64,000 nucleotides of DNA from Martelella limonii (GTDB lineage: Bacteria; Pseudomonadota; Alphaproteobacteria; Rhizobiales; Rhizobiaceae): contig NZ_JABUOU010000004.1 in NCBI RefSeq assembly GCF_013344475.1, forward strand, positions 333,286 to 397,285. Direction: 5' to 3'. This document shows positions 47,592 to 55,799 of the stretch, one piece after another (position 1 is the first letter of the stretch; each line of letters starts with the position of its first letter). The notes under the pieces are model-generated. The model did not search any database. It worked only from the letters and a program-made list of their open reading frames with translations, and was not told the origin of the DNA. Made by a program: the position numbers and the translations under genes.

Positions 47592-50500
47592 ATGGCGCAG
47601 GCGCGAATGACGGACGACAGGGGTGAGGCAAGACCCGGTCTGAGTGCGCTCAGCCAGACGATCGAAGGCCTTGAGGCCCGTCTCAACGAAATGATGCAGG
47701 CCCGCGCCGCAGGCGCTCCCGCGCGCCGCAGCCCTCCCGAATTCCGCGAAAGCCCCCCGCCCTTCCGCGAGACAGCCCCGCGCGAGCGCCGTCCCCAGCT
47801 TGAACCCGGCAATCCGCGAATCGACGCGGAACTGCGCGACATTGCGCGCACGCTCAAGGACCTGCGCCAGTCCGTGCGCGAGGATTTCACCGCCAGCCTG
47901 CGCGACGAGCTTTCCGGACTTCACGGCATGCTGTCCCAGATCGAGCGCCAGACCGACACCCGCGCGATCGACGATGAAACCCGCAGCGAACTGTTGCGCA
48001 TTTCCGAAGGCGTCGACTGGCTCTTGAGCAATGCGGCAGCCGACGACGACAGCCGTCTTATGGCCGAGTTCGACCATCTGCAGCAGCTCCTGCGCGGCCT
48101 TGCCGATGCCAAGAGCGTGTCCCGGCTCGAAAACAAGTTCGACAAGCTCGAACGCCAGATTGCCCCCTTCGACCCGGCACGGCTCGATCTCGAACTGACG
48201 GCGCTGGCGCGCGGTCTCGATGATGTGCGCCGGGTGCTGGAAGCCAATGAAACCGGCCAGAACCTTCAGGAAATCGAAGCCCGCATGATCGATCTTGCAG
48301 GCGCGATGGAGGTGCTGTCGACCCGGATGCCGGCGGCGGGCGAGCGGCTTGATGGCCAGATGCACGCGATCGAACGCCGCATCGAGGATATCGACCGCAA
48401 TCTGGAGCGGATCGGCCGGAGACAGACAGAAGCAACCCGCGATCCCGCCGTCGAGCGGCTGGAAGCCCGCCTTGGCGATCTCTCCAATGCGGTTGCCGCG
48501 GTCGACTGGCAGATGCGCGATCAGTCGAACAAGCAGTCGACGCTTCTGGAAAATCTCGATGCCGTCGCGCGCAGGCTGGAAAGCAGCGACGCGGCCGATA
48601 CCCATCTGCGCCTCGAAGCCCGCATCGAAAAGCTCGCCTCCGCCGTGGAGCGGCTCGGTGCGGACCGCCATTTCCTCGGCGAGGCCATGGCAACGCTTTC
48701 GGACAAGGTCGGCGACATCGACCTCAAAAACGTCGAGCGCCGCATCGCAGCCAAGCTGGAAAGCCTTGGCGCGGCAGGGCTCAACGATGCCGATCGCCGT
48801 GACATCCGCAACCAGATTGCAGAGCTTTCGGCCGTGATCGAAAACCACGAGCCCCGTGGCATCCAGGAGGCGATCAACCGCATCAACGATAAGGTATCGA
48901 AGATCGATATCGCCGGTGCGGAGCGGCGGATTTCCGCCCGCCTCGACACCATCGGCACTGCCGGTCTGGGCGAAAATGACCGCCGCGAGATCCGCGACCG
49001 TTTCGACAAGCTCTCCGGCCTCATCGAAAGCCGCGATCCGCGCGATATCGAAGCTGCGGTCAACCAGATTAACGACAATATCGCTCGCATCGATCTCGCA
49101 GGCGCCGAACGCCGCATCGCCGCACGACTCGACACGATCGGCACTGCCGGAATGAGCGATGCGGACCGTCGCGAAATCCGAGACCAGATCGGCAAGCTTG
49201 CGGCGCTGATCGAAGGCCGAGACACCGGCGCCATCGAAGCCGCCATCAGCCAGATCAACGACAATATCGCTCGCATCGATCTCGCGGGCACCGAACGCCG
49301 CATCGCCGCACGCCTCGACACGATCGGCACTGCCGGAATGAGCGATGCGGACCGCCGCGAGATCCGAGACCAGATCGGCAAGCTTGCGGCCCTGATCGAA
49401 GGCCGAGACACCGGCGCCATCGAAGCCGCCATCAGCCAGATCAACGACAATATCGCTCGCATTGATCTCGCAGGCGCCGAACGCCGCATCGCCGCACGCC
49501 TCGACACCATCGGCACTGCCGGAATGAGCGATGCGGACCGTCGCGAGATCCGAGACCAGATCGGCAAGCTTGAGGCCCTGATCGAAGGCCGCGACACCGG
49601 CGCCATCGAAGCCTCGGTCAACCGGCTCAACGACAATCTTGCGGGTCTCGACCTCAAGGGTGCCGAACAACGGCTGGGGCAGAAGCTCGAGGCGCTTTCC
49701 GAAAGCGGCTTCGGCCCGGAAGACCGGCGCGCCCTGAAGGGCCAGCTCGCCGGCCTCTCGGCGCTGATCGAAAATCGCCGCGGGATCGAACCGGAAGCGC
49801 TCGAGGATGCGGTTACACGCATCAATGCGACGGTCGGGAATCTCGATCTCTCCGCAACGGAGCGCAGGCTTTCAGCCCAGATCGCCGCGATCCCGGCCCC
49901 AGTGGCCGATACCGAACTGCACAGCAAGCTCGAAGCGAGCCTTGCTGCAGAAGGCCGCCTTGCCGCCCGTCTCGACGCTCTTGACGTCAAGGGACTGGAA
50001 GAGCGCCTGTCGCTGAAGATCGCCGCCGTCGAGCAGAACGGCGCGGAATCCCGCCTTTCGGCGCAGCTTTCAGCCCTTGCCACCCAGCTGGAGACAAGCC
50101 GCCGGACGGAAAACGCTCCGGAATTGCAGCGGCTCGAACGCCAGATTGCCGAGTTGACGGCACTGATGCACCGGCCGGAACCCAAACTTCCGCTCGGCGA
50201 ACTCGAAAGCCGGATCGGCGCGCGCATTGATGCGCTGTCGGCCAGCAATGACGATTTCATCATCGAAGCGGCCCAGCACGCAGCCGAAGCGGCGCTGAAA
50301 ACCTTCGAGGCCGACCGCAAGGGCGAGACCGACGAGCATATCGAGGTCATCAGGCAGCTTGCCGCCGATCTCAAGGCGCTCAACCAGCCCGACGGAAAAA
50401 AAAACGATGGATTCCAGACAACGCTGAAGACCATCGCCGGGCATCTGAATCAGATGCCGCTGGCCGCCAAGGCGGAAGCTGAGCCGCAGGCTGCGCCCCA

Positions 50501-52391
50501 TAGCGCCCATGTCGGGCCGCCCGCCTTCGAAACCCGCTTTAGCCAGAGCGCGCAAGCTCCGAAGGATGACAGCGACGAGGTGATGGATATCCTGACGCGC
50601 GTGCGCGCCACCAGGGATGACCATCGCCCTCTGTCCCATGGCCCGGTCCTGCCGGTCCATGAACGCCCGCACACGGAATTCAGGAAACGCGAACCGCAGG
50701 AGCCCGCAGGCGTCAGAAGCCAGGGTCTCGGTCCGCGCACCTCCCGCGCCGATCTGATCGCCGCGGCCCGCCGGGCGGTCACGACCGCGGTTGCCGATAC
50801 CGAGGCGGTAGACGAAGAAAGCGAGCCGGCACGGAAAGGCGACGGCTTTTCACGCCGGCCGGTCTATCTTGCGGCAGGCGCGATCCTGCTCGCAATCATG
50901 GCCTATCCGCTGCTCACCGATCTCGGTCGCGACCGCGAGACCATCCTGGCCGCGACGCAATCGCTGGAAGCGGCAAACCTCAGACGCGAGACGCCTACCG
51001 TGGCACCGGTCGCCGTCGCCAACGCCGCGCCCGCAAAAAGCCAGGGTACGATCGACCTCACCATAAAGCCCGCCGCCAAGGCCAGTTTCGCGGCCGAGCC
51101 CGAAGCCAGGCCGGTCAGCGCCTTCAGCATGGTCGAGACCGATGACAGCATCATCACCGGCAGCATCGGCAAAACCGCCGCCGGCACAGAGCGCCCGCGC
51201 CTTGCCGATACATCGCCCAAGGCTGCGGAAAAGCTGAAAAAGGCGGCCGAAGCACTCGAAAACAAGGCAGAAGACCTGGTCGAAACGGCATCGGTCACGA
51301 CCAAGGACGTGCTCGAACTGCTGAACGCACCGGTAAAGGCTCCGGCGCCCGCAATCACGGAAGCGCCGAAACAGCCCGAAGACGATAGCCCTGTTGCGGC
51401 AAAGCCCCCCGAAGCGCCCGCAGCGCAAGCCTCCGCCGACATGCCTGAAGCCACGCAGATCGCGCCCGAGACAGAGGCTGTTGCGGGCACGCAGGCAGAG
51501 CCCGAGACCATGCGCCCGATCACGGCGGAACTGCCGGCGGGCCTTGAAACGGAGGCGCTGGCAGAGGCAGCGCGCGCGGGCAACCCCGCCGCCCTTTACG
51601 AGATCGGCCTTCGCTATCTTGACGGCCTGGGCTTCAAGCAGGATTTCTCCAAGGCCGCCTTCTGGTTCGAGCTTTCAGCAGAACGCGGCTCCGCGCCCGC
51701 GGCCTTCCAGCTCGGAAGCCTTTACGAAAAAGGCACCGGCGTCGATCAGGATGCGGCAAAGGCCGTTTCGCTCTACCGTGAGGCGGCAGAGAAGGGCAAT
51801 GTCAGCGCCATGCACAATCTCGCCGTCATGAGCGCCAATGGCGCCGCTGGCGGCAAGCCCGATTTTGAAGCGGCGGGTGAATGGTTCAAGAAGGCTGCCG
51901 ATCGCGGCGTGGCCGACAGCCAGTTCAACCTCGCCATCCTCCATGCGCGTGGTGCGGGCGTCGAGGCCGACCTCACACAATCCTACAAGTGGTTTGCCGT
52001 TGCCGCCCGAGAGGGCGACGCAGACGCCGAAAAGCGCCGCGACGAAGTGGCCGAGGCCCTGAGCGATGCCGACCTCAAGCGCGCAAAGGCTCTGGCCGAC
52101 GACTTCAAGCCTTTGCCGCTCGATGAAACCGCCAACCGTCTTTCAAGCCCCAAGGATTGGATGCCCGACGCGCTGGTGGCAAAGGCCGCGCCTCTCGACA
52201 AGGAGACCGTGGTCCGCGACATTCAGGCGATCCTCAACAGGAACGGCTATGATGCAGGCCCGGTTGACGGCGAACTCGGCGCCAAGACGGATGCGGCGAT
52301 CCGCGCTTTCCAGCAGGCGAACGGCTTCAAGGCGGATGGCGCCATCACGCCGGATCTGGTCAAGGCATTGCTCGCTCGCAACAACGCCTGA
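47592..52391 (+). CDS. PodJ-like polar localisation protein (coiled coil, TM, Sel1, peptidoglycan-binding)
   Basis: 1599-residue protein. Residues 1-970 are mostly predicted coiled coil, with 62-residue tandem repeats at about 371-680 of the type RRIAARLDTIGTAGMSDADR. One membrane segment lies near 1089-1110 (VYLAAGAILLAIMAYPLLT). The periplasmic part has four or five Sel1 repeats (about 1325-1490, LYEIGLRYLDGLGFKQDFSK) and a C-terminal peptidoglycan-binding_1 domain (about 1540-1598). This order is that of Caulobacter and Agrobacterium PodJ, which organises the cell pole in growth and division. The gene starts at ATG 47592 in my call; an ATG at 47520 would add 24 residues. The exact orthology to podJ rests on architecture. 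Confidence 0.85.
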   Translation: MAQARMTDDRGEARPGLSALSQTIEGLEARLNEMMQARAAGAPARRSPPEFRESPPPFRETAPRERRPQLEPGNPRIDAELRDIARTLKDLRQSVREDFTASLRDELSGLHGMLSQIERQTDTRAIDDETRSELLRISEGVDWLLSNAAADDDSRLMAEFDHLQQLLRGLADAKSVSRLENKFDKLERQIAPFDPARLDLELTALARGLDDVRRVLEANETGQNLQEIEARMIDLAGAMEVLSTRMPAAGERLDGQMHAIERRIEDIDRNLERIGRRQTEATRDPAVERLEARLGDLSNAVAAVDWQMRDQSNKQSTLLENLDAVARRLESSDAADTHLRLEARIEKLASAVERLGADRHFLGEAMATLSDKVGDIDLKNVERRIAAKLESLGAAGLNDADRRDIRNQIAELSAVIENHEPRGIQEAINRINDKVSKIDIAGAERRISARLDTIGTAGLGENDRREIRDRFDKLSGLIESRDPRDIEAAVNQINDNIARIDLAGAERRIAARLDTIGTAGMSDADRREIRDQIGKLAALIEGRDTGAIEAAISQINDNIARIDLAGTERRIAARLDTIGTAGMSDADRREIRDQIGKLAALIEGRDTGAIEAAISQINDNIARIDLAGAERRIAARLDTIGTAGMSDADRREIRDQIGKLEALIEGRDTGAIEASVNRLNDNLAGLDLKGAEQRLGQKLEALSESGFGPEDRRALKGQLAGLSALIENRRGIEPEALEDAVTRINATVGNLDLSATERRLSAQIAAIPAPVADTELHSKLEASLAAEGRLAARLDALDVKGLEERLSLKIAAVEQNGAESRLSAQLSALATQLETSRRTENAPELQRLERQIAELTALMHRPEPKLPLGELESRIGARIDALSASNDDFIIEAAQHAAEAALKTFEADRKGETDEHIEVIRQLAADLKALNQPDGKKNDGFQTTLKTIAGHLNQMPLAAKAEAEPQAAPHSAHVGPPAFETRFSQSAQAPKDDSDEVMDILTRVRATRDDHRPLSHGPVLPVHERPHTEFRKREPQEPAGVRSQGLGPRTSRADLIAAARRAVTTAVADTEAVDEESEPARKGDGFSRRPVYLAAGAILLAIMAYPLLTDLGRDRETILAATQSLEAANLRRETPTVAPVAVANAAPAKSQGTIDLTIKPAAKASFAAEPEARPVSAFSMVETDDSIITGSIGKTAAGTERPRLADTSPKAAEKLKKAAEALENKAEDLVETASVTTKDVLELLNAPVKAPAPAITEAPKQPEDDSPVAAKPPEAPAAQASADMPEATQIAPETEAVAGTQAEPETMRPITAELPAGLETEALAEAARAGNPAALYEIGLRYLDGLGFKQDFSKAAFWFELSAERGSAPAAFQLGSLYEKGTGVDQDAAKAVSLYREAAEKGNVSAMHNLAVMSANGAAGGKPDFEAAGEWFKKAADRGVADSQFNLAILHARGAGVEADLTQSYKWFAVAAREGDADAEKRRDEVAEALSDADLKRAKALADDFKPLPLDETANRLSSPKDWMPDALVAKAAPLDKETVVRDIQAILNRNGYDAGPVDGELGAKTDAAIRAFQQANGFKADGAITPDLVKALLARNNA
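48702..49631 (+). repeat. Five 186-bp tandem repeats inside the PodJ-like gene
   Basis: In-register units begin at 48702, 48888, 49074, 49260 and 49446, each exactly 186 bp (62 codons). The last three (49074-49631) are nearly identical at the nucleotide level, differing at scattered synonymous and a few non-synonymous sites, whereas the first two are diverged. A related unit of 65 codons follows at 49632. This indicates recent expansion of an older coiled-coil repeat. Confidence 0.9.
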
Positions 52392-52509
52392 ACAGAAATC
52401 GAAATTCACGGCTTTGCGAATTGACTTGCCAGCCTATGAGTCGCAGAAAGTAAGCACTTGATGAAGAGGCTGGATTCAACATCCGGCCCAGACGCTATTG
52501 GGGATACGC

Positions 52510-53436
52510 GTGTCGATCTACCTGCCGATCGCCGAACTTTCGGTCAATATTTTCGTGATCCTCGGCATGGGCGCGGCGGTCGGTTTCCTGTCCGGCATGT
52601 TTGGCGTCGGCGGCGGCTTCCTGATCACGCCGCTTCTGATCTTCTACCAGATCCCCCCTGTCGTCGCGGTTGCCACCGGCGCAAGCCAGGTCGTAGCCTC
52701 CTCCGTCTCGGGCACGCTCACCCATTTCCGGCGGGGCACGCTGGACATGAAGCTCGGCACGGTGCTGCTCACCGGCGGTCTGGTTGGTGCGACAATCGGC
52801 ATCTGGCTTTTCTCGCTCTTGCGTGACCTCGGCCAGCTCGACCTCGTCATCTCGCTGCTTTACGTCGTGCTGCTGTCGTCGATCGGCGGGCTGATGCTGG
52901 TGGAAAGCATCCGCGCGATCCGGCGCAGTGCCAAACAGCAATCCGTCCCGCTGCGCAAGCCCGGCCAGCACAACTGGGTCCACCGCCTGCCCTTCAAGAT
53001 GCGCTTCAAGAAATCGAAGCTTTATCTCAGTGTCATCCCGGTCTTCACGCTTGGCGGAGTGATCGGCGTTCTCACCTCGTCACTTGGTATCGGAGGCGGC
53101 TTCATCATGGTGCCGGCGATGATCTACCTGCTCAGGATCCCGACCAATATCGTGGTCGGCACCTCGCTGTTCCAGATCATCTTCGTGTCCGCCTACACCA
53201 CCGTGGTGCAGGCAAAAACCAATTTTTCGGTCGATATCGTGCTTGCCACCATCCTGATGCTCTCGAGCGTCGTCGGCGCCCAGTATGGCGTGCGCGTCGG
53301 CCAGAAGCTGAAGGGCGAGCAGTTGCGCGCGCTGCTTGCAATCCTCATCCTTGCCGTTGGCGTCCGGCTTGCCTTTGGCCTGGTTTCCATGCCGGCCGAT
53401 CTCTTCTCGGTCGTCTTCGAGGGGGCGCCGCAATGA
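52510..53436 (+). CDS. Sulfite exporter TauE/SafE family protein
   Basis: 308-residue membrane protein with two homologous halves: GMFGVGGGFLITPLLIFYQI and GVLTSSLGIGGGFIMVPAMI mark the repeated glycine-rich motifs, within about eight membrane segments. TauE/SafE proteins export sulfite or organosulfonates or move other anions. GTG at 52510 is chosen (VSIYLPIAELSVNIFVILGM); the frame opens with TTG at 52498. It overlaps the TIGR02186 gene by 4 bp, a pairing I know from other alphaproteobacteria. Confidence 0.9.
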   Translation: MSIYLPIAELSVNIFVILGMGAAVGFLSGMFGVGGGFLITPLLIFYQIPPVVAVATGASQVVASSVSGTLTHFRRGTLDMKLGTVLLTGGLVGATIGIWLFSLLRDLGQLDLVISLLYVVLLSSIGGLMLVESIRAIRRSAKQQSVPLRKPGQHNWVHRLPFKMRFKKSKLYLSVIPVFTLGGVIGVLTSSLGIGGGFIMVPAMIYLLRIPTNIVVGTSLFQIIFVSAYTTVVQAKTNFSVDIVLATILMLSSVVGAQYGVRVGQKLKGEQLRALLAILILAVGVRLAFGLVSMPADLFSVVFEGAPQ

Positions 53437-54206
53437 TCCGCAGCACCCTCCTCGTTCTCGCAGGCCTCATCCTACCCGCTGCCGCCGCCGCCCAGCAGCA
53501 GGAAACGCTCGAGATCGGCACCTCGACCAGCCAGATCGCGATCACATCGGATTTTTCCGGCGCGGATCTCACGGTGTTCGGGGCCATCAACGACGCCGAT
53601 CCGATGGTCCTTTCAAAGGGCGGATACGATATTGTCGTGATCCTGGAAGGCCCGAAGGCCGAAGCCGACGTACGCCGAAAGGAACGGATCTTCGGCATCT
53701 GGGTCAACCGCCAGACGGTTACCTTCGAGCATGTGCCGCGCTCCTACTCGATTTCGAGCACGCGGGCGCTCGATCAGGTGACATCGCCGCAAACGCTGAA
53801 TTCGGAAGGGATCGGGGTCTCGCATCTGCGCATCTCGCCAGTCGGCTATTTCGGCGATGCGAGTGAAGTCGCAACCTTTCGCGAGGCGATGCTCCGGCTG
53901 AACGCCGGCGACGATCTCTACGAAAACGAACCGGACGGCGTCACCTTCGTCTCCAACAGCCTGTTTCGCGCAAGCCTCAGGCTTTCCGTGAACATTCCCC
54001 AGGGTACCCACACGGTCGAGGCCTATCTGTTCAAGAATGGCCGACAGATCGCCACGGAAAGACTGCCGCTGAAGGTGGTCAAGACCGGGCTTGAGGCGCA
54101 GCTCACCACGGCCGCCCACGAATACCCGTTGTTCTACGGTCTCGGCACCGTGCTGATCGCACTGCTTTCGGGCTGGTTTGCAAGCCTGGTGTTCAGGAAG
54201 AACTGA
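53433..54206 (+). CDS. TIGR02186 family exported protein
   Basis: 257-residue protein with an N-terminal signal peptide (ends AAAAQQ), a predicted beta-rich periplasmic domain starting LEIGTSTSQIAITSDFSGAD, and a C-terminal membrane helix (LFYGLGTVLIALLSGWFASL), so it is anchored with the bulk in the periplasm. The family is uncharacterised but regularly follows a TauE/SafE exporter; a partner role in anion export is inferred. Its 3' end overlaps the convergent phosphotransferase gene by 14 bp. Confidence 0.85.
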   Translation: MIRSTLLVLAGLILPAAAAAQQQETLEIGTSTSQIAITSDFSGADLTVFGAINDADPMVLSKGGYDIVVILEGPKAEADVRRKERIFGIWVNRQTVTFEHVPRSYSISSTRALDQVTSPQTLNSEGIGVSHLRISPVGYFGDASEVATFREAMLRLNAGDDLYENEPDGVTFVSNSLFRASLRLSVNIPQGTHTVEAYLFKNGRQIATERLPLKVVKTGLEAQLTTAAHEYPLFYGLGTVLIALLSGWFASLVFRKN

Positions 54207-55092
54207 TCTCGGGGGCGTTCAGGAGCCGCTCAAGCGTGGTTTTGCCGAGTGCGCTCATCGCCGGATTGCTGGTGCGGTAATACCAGACAAGACCGATTGC
54301 CTGCTGGAACGCCCAGGCAGCGCCCCGTTGCCATTCGATATCGCCGGAGCCAAGCGCATCCCGCAGCAGCTGGCGCCGCGGCGCGTCGAGCATGTGCCAG
54401 CCCGCAACGAGGTCGAGCGCCGGATCTGCCGGACCGAAGGCGCCGCCATCGAGCAGGCCGGCAAGGCGTCCGCCCCGCACCAGAATATTGCCGGGGATCA
54501 GGTCGCGATGGCTCATCACGTCGGCGCCCTCGCGCGGCAACTGCCTGAGCCGCTCCCAGAGCGTGCGCAGACGGGGAACGTCGAGCAGCCCCTCGCTATT
54601 TCTGAAACAGGTTTCGACCCATGCCGCGTGATGTTTGAGGTCCCCACCCCGCCCATTCCCATCAAAACGGCGGCCGCGCGTGTCGGCCGCGCGCAACCGC
54701 GTGATCAGACTGGCAAGATCGCCTGCAAAATCACGCGACGCCTGAAGCATGCCGGGCGTTGCGACCGTGCCCGGAAGAAATGTCTGCATCGCCCAGAACA
54801 GTGGATAGCCCTCTCCCGGCGAACCGATGCCCAGCGGTTCGGGTACAGGAACGGGCGCGCAGGCGGCCAGTTCGCAAAGGGCTTCTGCCTCTGCAGCCAG
54901 TTTCTGGCGACACGCATCCGCGTCTGCGGCGCGGCGTGGGAAGCGCGCCACCGCGATATCGGCGATACGGTAAATCGCATGATCCGTGCCGCCCTCGAGG
55001 ACCTTCAGCGGCAGGCCGGCAAACTGCGGAAACTGCGTCTCGATCAGCCGGCACGCTGCGGCAAGGCTGATCGGTACGGTATCGGCGTGCAT
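54193..55092 (-). CDS. Aminoglycoside phosphotransferase (APH) family kinase
   Basis: 299-residue kinase-like protein. The catalytic loop is VMSHRDLIPGNILV and the DFG-equivalent LLDGGAFGPADPALDL, where GG replaces the common DW. The N-lobe has GGTDHAIYRIADIAVARFPR. APH-family proteins phosphorylate aminoglycosides, macrolides, homoserine, choline and other small molecules; the substrate here is unknown and antibiotic resistance should not be assumed. Its start overlaps the pdeM stop by a base, linking it to the helicase/pdeM group. Confidence 0.85.
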   Translation of the reverse strand: MHADTVPISLAAACRLIETQFPQFAGLPLKVLEGGTDHAIYRIADIAVARFPRRAADADACRQKLAAEAEALCELAACAPVPVPEPLGIGSPGEGYPLFWAMQTFLPGTVATPGMLQASRDFAGDLASLITRLRAADTRGRRFDGNGRGGDLKHHAAWVETCFRNSEGLLDVPRLRTLWERLRQLPREGADVMSHRDLIPGNILVRGGRLAGLLDGGAFGPADPALDLVAGWHMLDAPRRQLLRDALGSGDIEWQRGAAWAFQQAIGLVWYYRTSNPAMSALGKTTLERLLNAPEISSS

Positions 55093-55799
55093 CAGCCGGC
55101 AAGCGCTGCAAAGGGCAGCGAATAGACCCGTTCCGGCCCCAGCATGTGGACATGGAGCCTTGCTCGGTCGAAAAGGCCGGAAAATGCGCTGTGTCGCAGG
55201 TCGAGCCCGCCGCGCGTGGTAGAGAAGGCCGGCAGCATCAGCCGCCGATGATCCGCAGCAAAGCAGGGACGCCTGACGGACTTGCCGGGACGGGTCAGCA
55301 CTGCGGACGGGTGAAGATGTCCGCAGATTTCAGCATCGCCCTTGCCGGCCGGTTCATGGCGGAAGGTCAGTCCCTCGAAGTGCCAGACATCGAACACCGC
55401 ACCCGGCAGGCTTCCAACGCCATCGGGATCGTGATTGCCGTTGATCCATATCCATTCATGGCTTTCGGCAAGCGCCGAGAGCGTGGCACGCGTCTCGTCC
55501 GGCATGTCGCGCGCGCCGACGCGATCATGGAAATTGTCGCCGAGAGAGACAACGCGCGCGGGCCGGTAGCGCGCGATCACGGCGCCAAGCGCTGCGAGCG
55601 TGCGGCCTGTATCATAGGGCGGCAGGAAGAAGCCGCGGCGCGCATGCGCGGCACCGCGCTCGAGGTGAAGGTCGGAGACGACAAGAAGATCGAGTTCCGG
55701 AAAAAACGCCGCACCCGCAGCATCGAAGGCGACGGCGTGGCCCGCAAAGCGGAACAGGCGGGCAGCGGTCGCATCCCGTTCCATCACCTCAATGTTCAT
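55092..55799 (-). CDS. pdeM: Ligase-associated DNA damage response endonuclease PdeM
   Basis: 235-residue calcineurin-like metallophosphoesterase. Metal motifs are VVSDLHLERG, SLGDNFHD, NGNHDP and CGHLHPS. PdeM proteins are encoded with an Lhr-like helicase and often an ATP-dependent DNA ligase and an exonuclease, and are thought to act in DNA repair. It overlaps the helicase gene by 4 bp (ATGA). The ligase and exonuclease partners are not in the window. Confidence 0.92.
   Translation of the reverse strand: MNIEVMERDATAARLFRFAGHAVAFDAAGAAFFPELDLLVVSDLHLERGAAHARRGFFLPPYDTGRTLAALGAVIARYRPARVVSLGDNFHDRVGARDMPDETRATLSALAESHEWIWINGNHDPDGVGSLPGAVFDVWHFEGLTFRHEPAGKGDAEICGHLHPSAVLTRPGKSVRRPCFAADHRRLMLPAFSTTRGGLDLRHSAFSGLFDRARLHVHMLGPERVYSLPFAALAG

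Noticed and set aside
49074-49631. Tandem repeats considered as a CRISPR or other non-coding array
   Set aside because: Units are 186 bp without spacers and stay in frame as 62-codon coiled-coil repeats of one protein; no CRISPR-like short repeats with unique spacers exist in the window.
47436-49670. 744-codon open frame opposite the PodJ-like gene with apparent repeats
   Set aside because: Its repeats are the reverse complement of the 186-bp repeats of the PodJ-like gene; no independent start signals.
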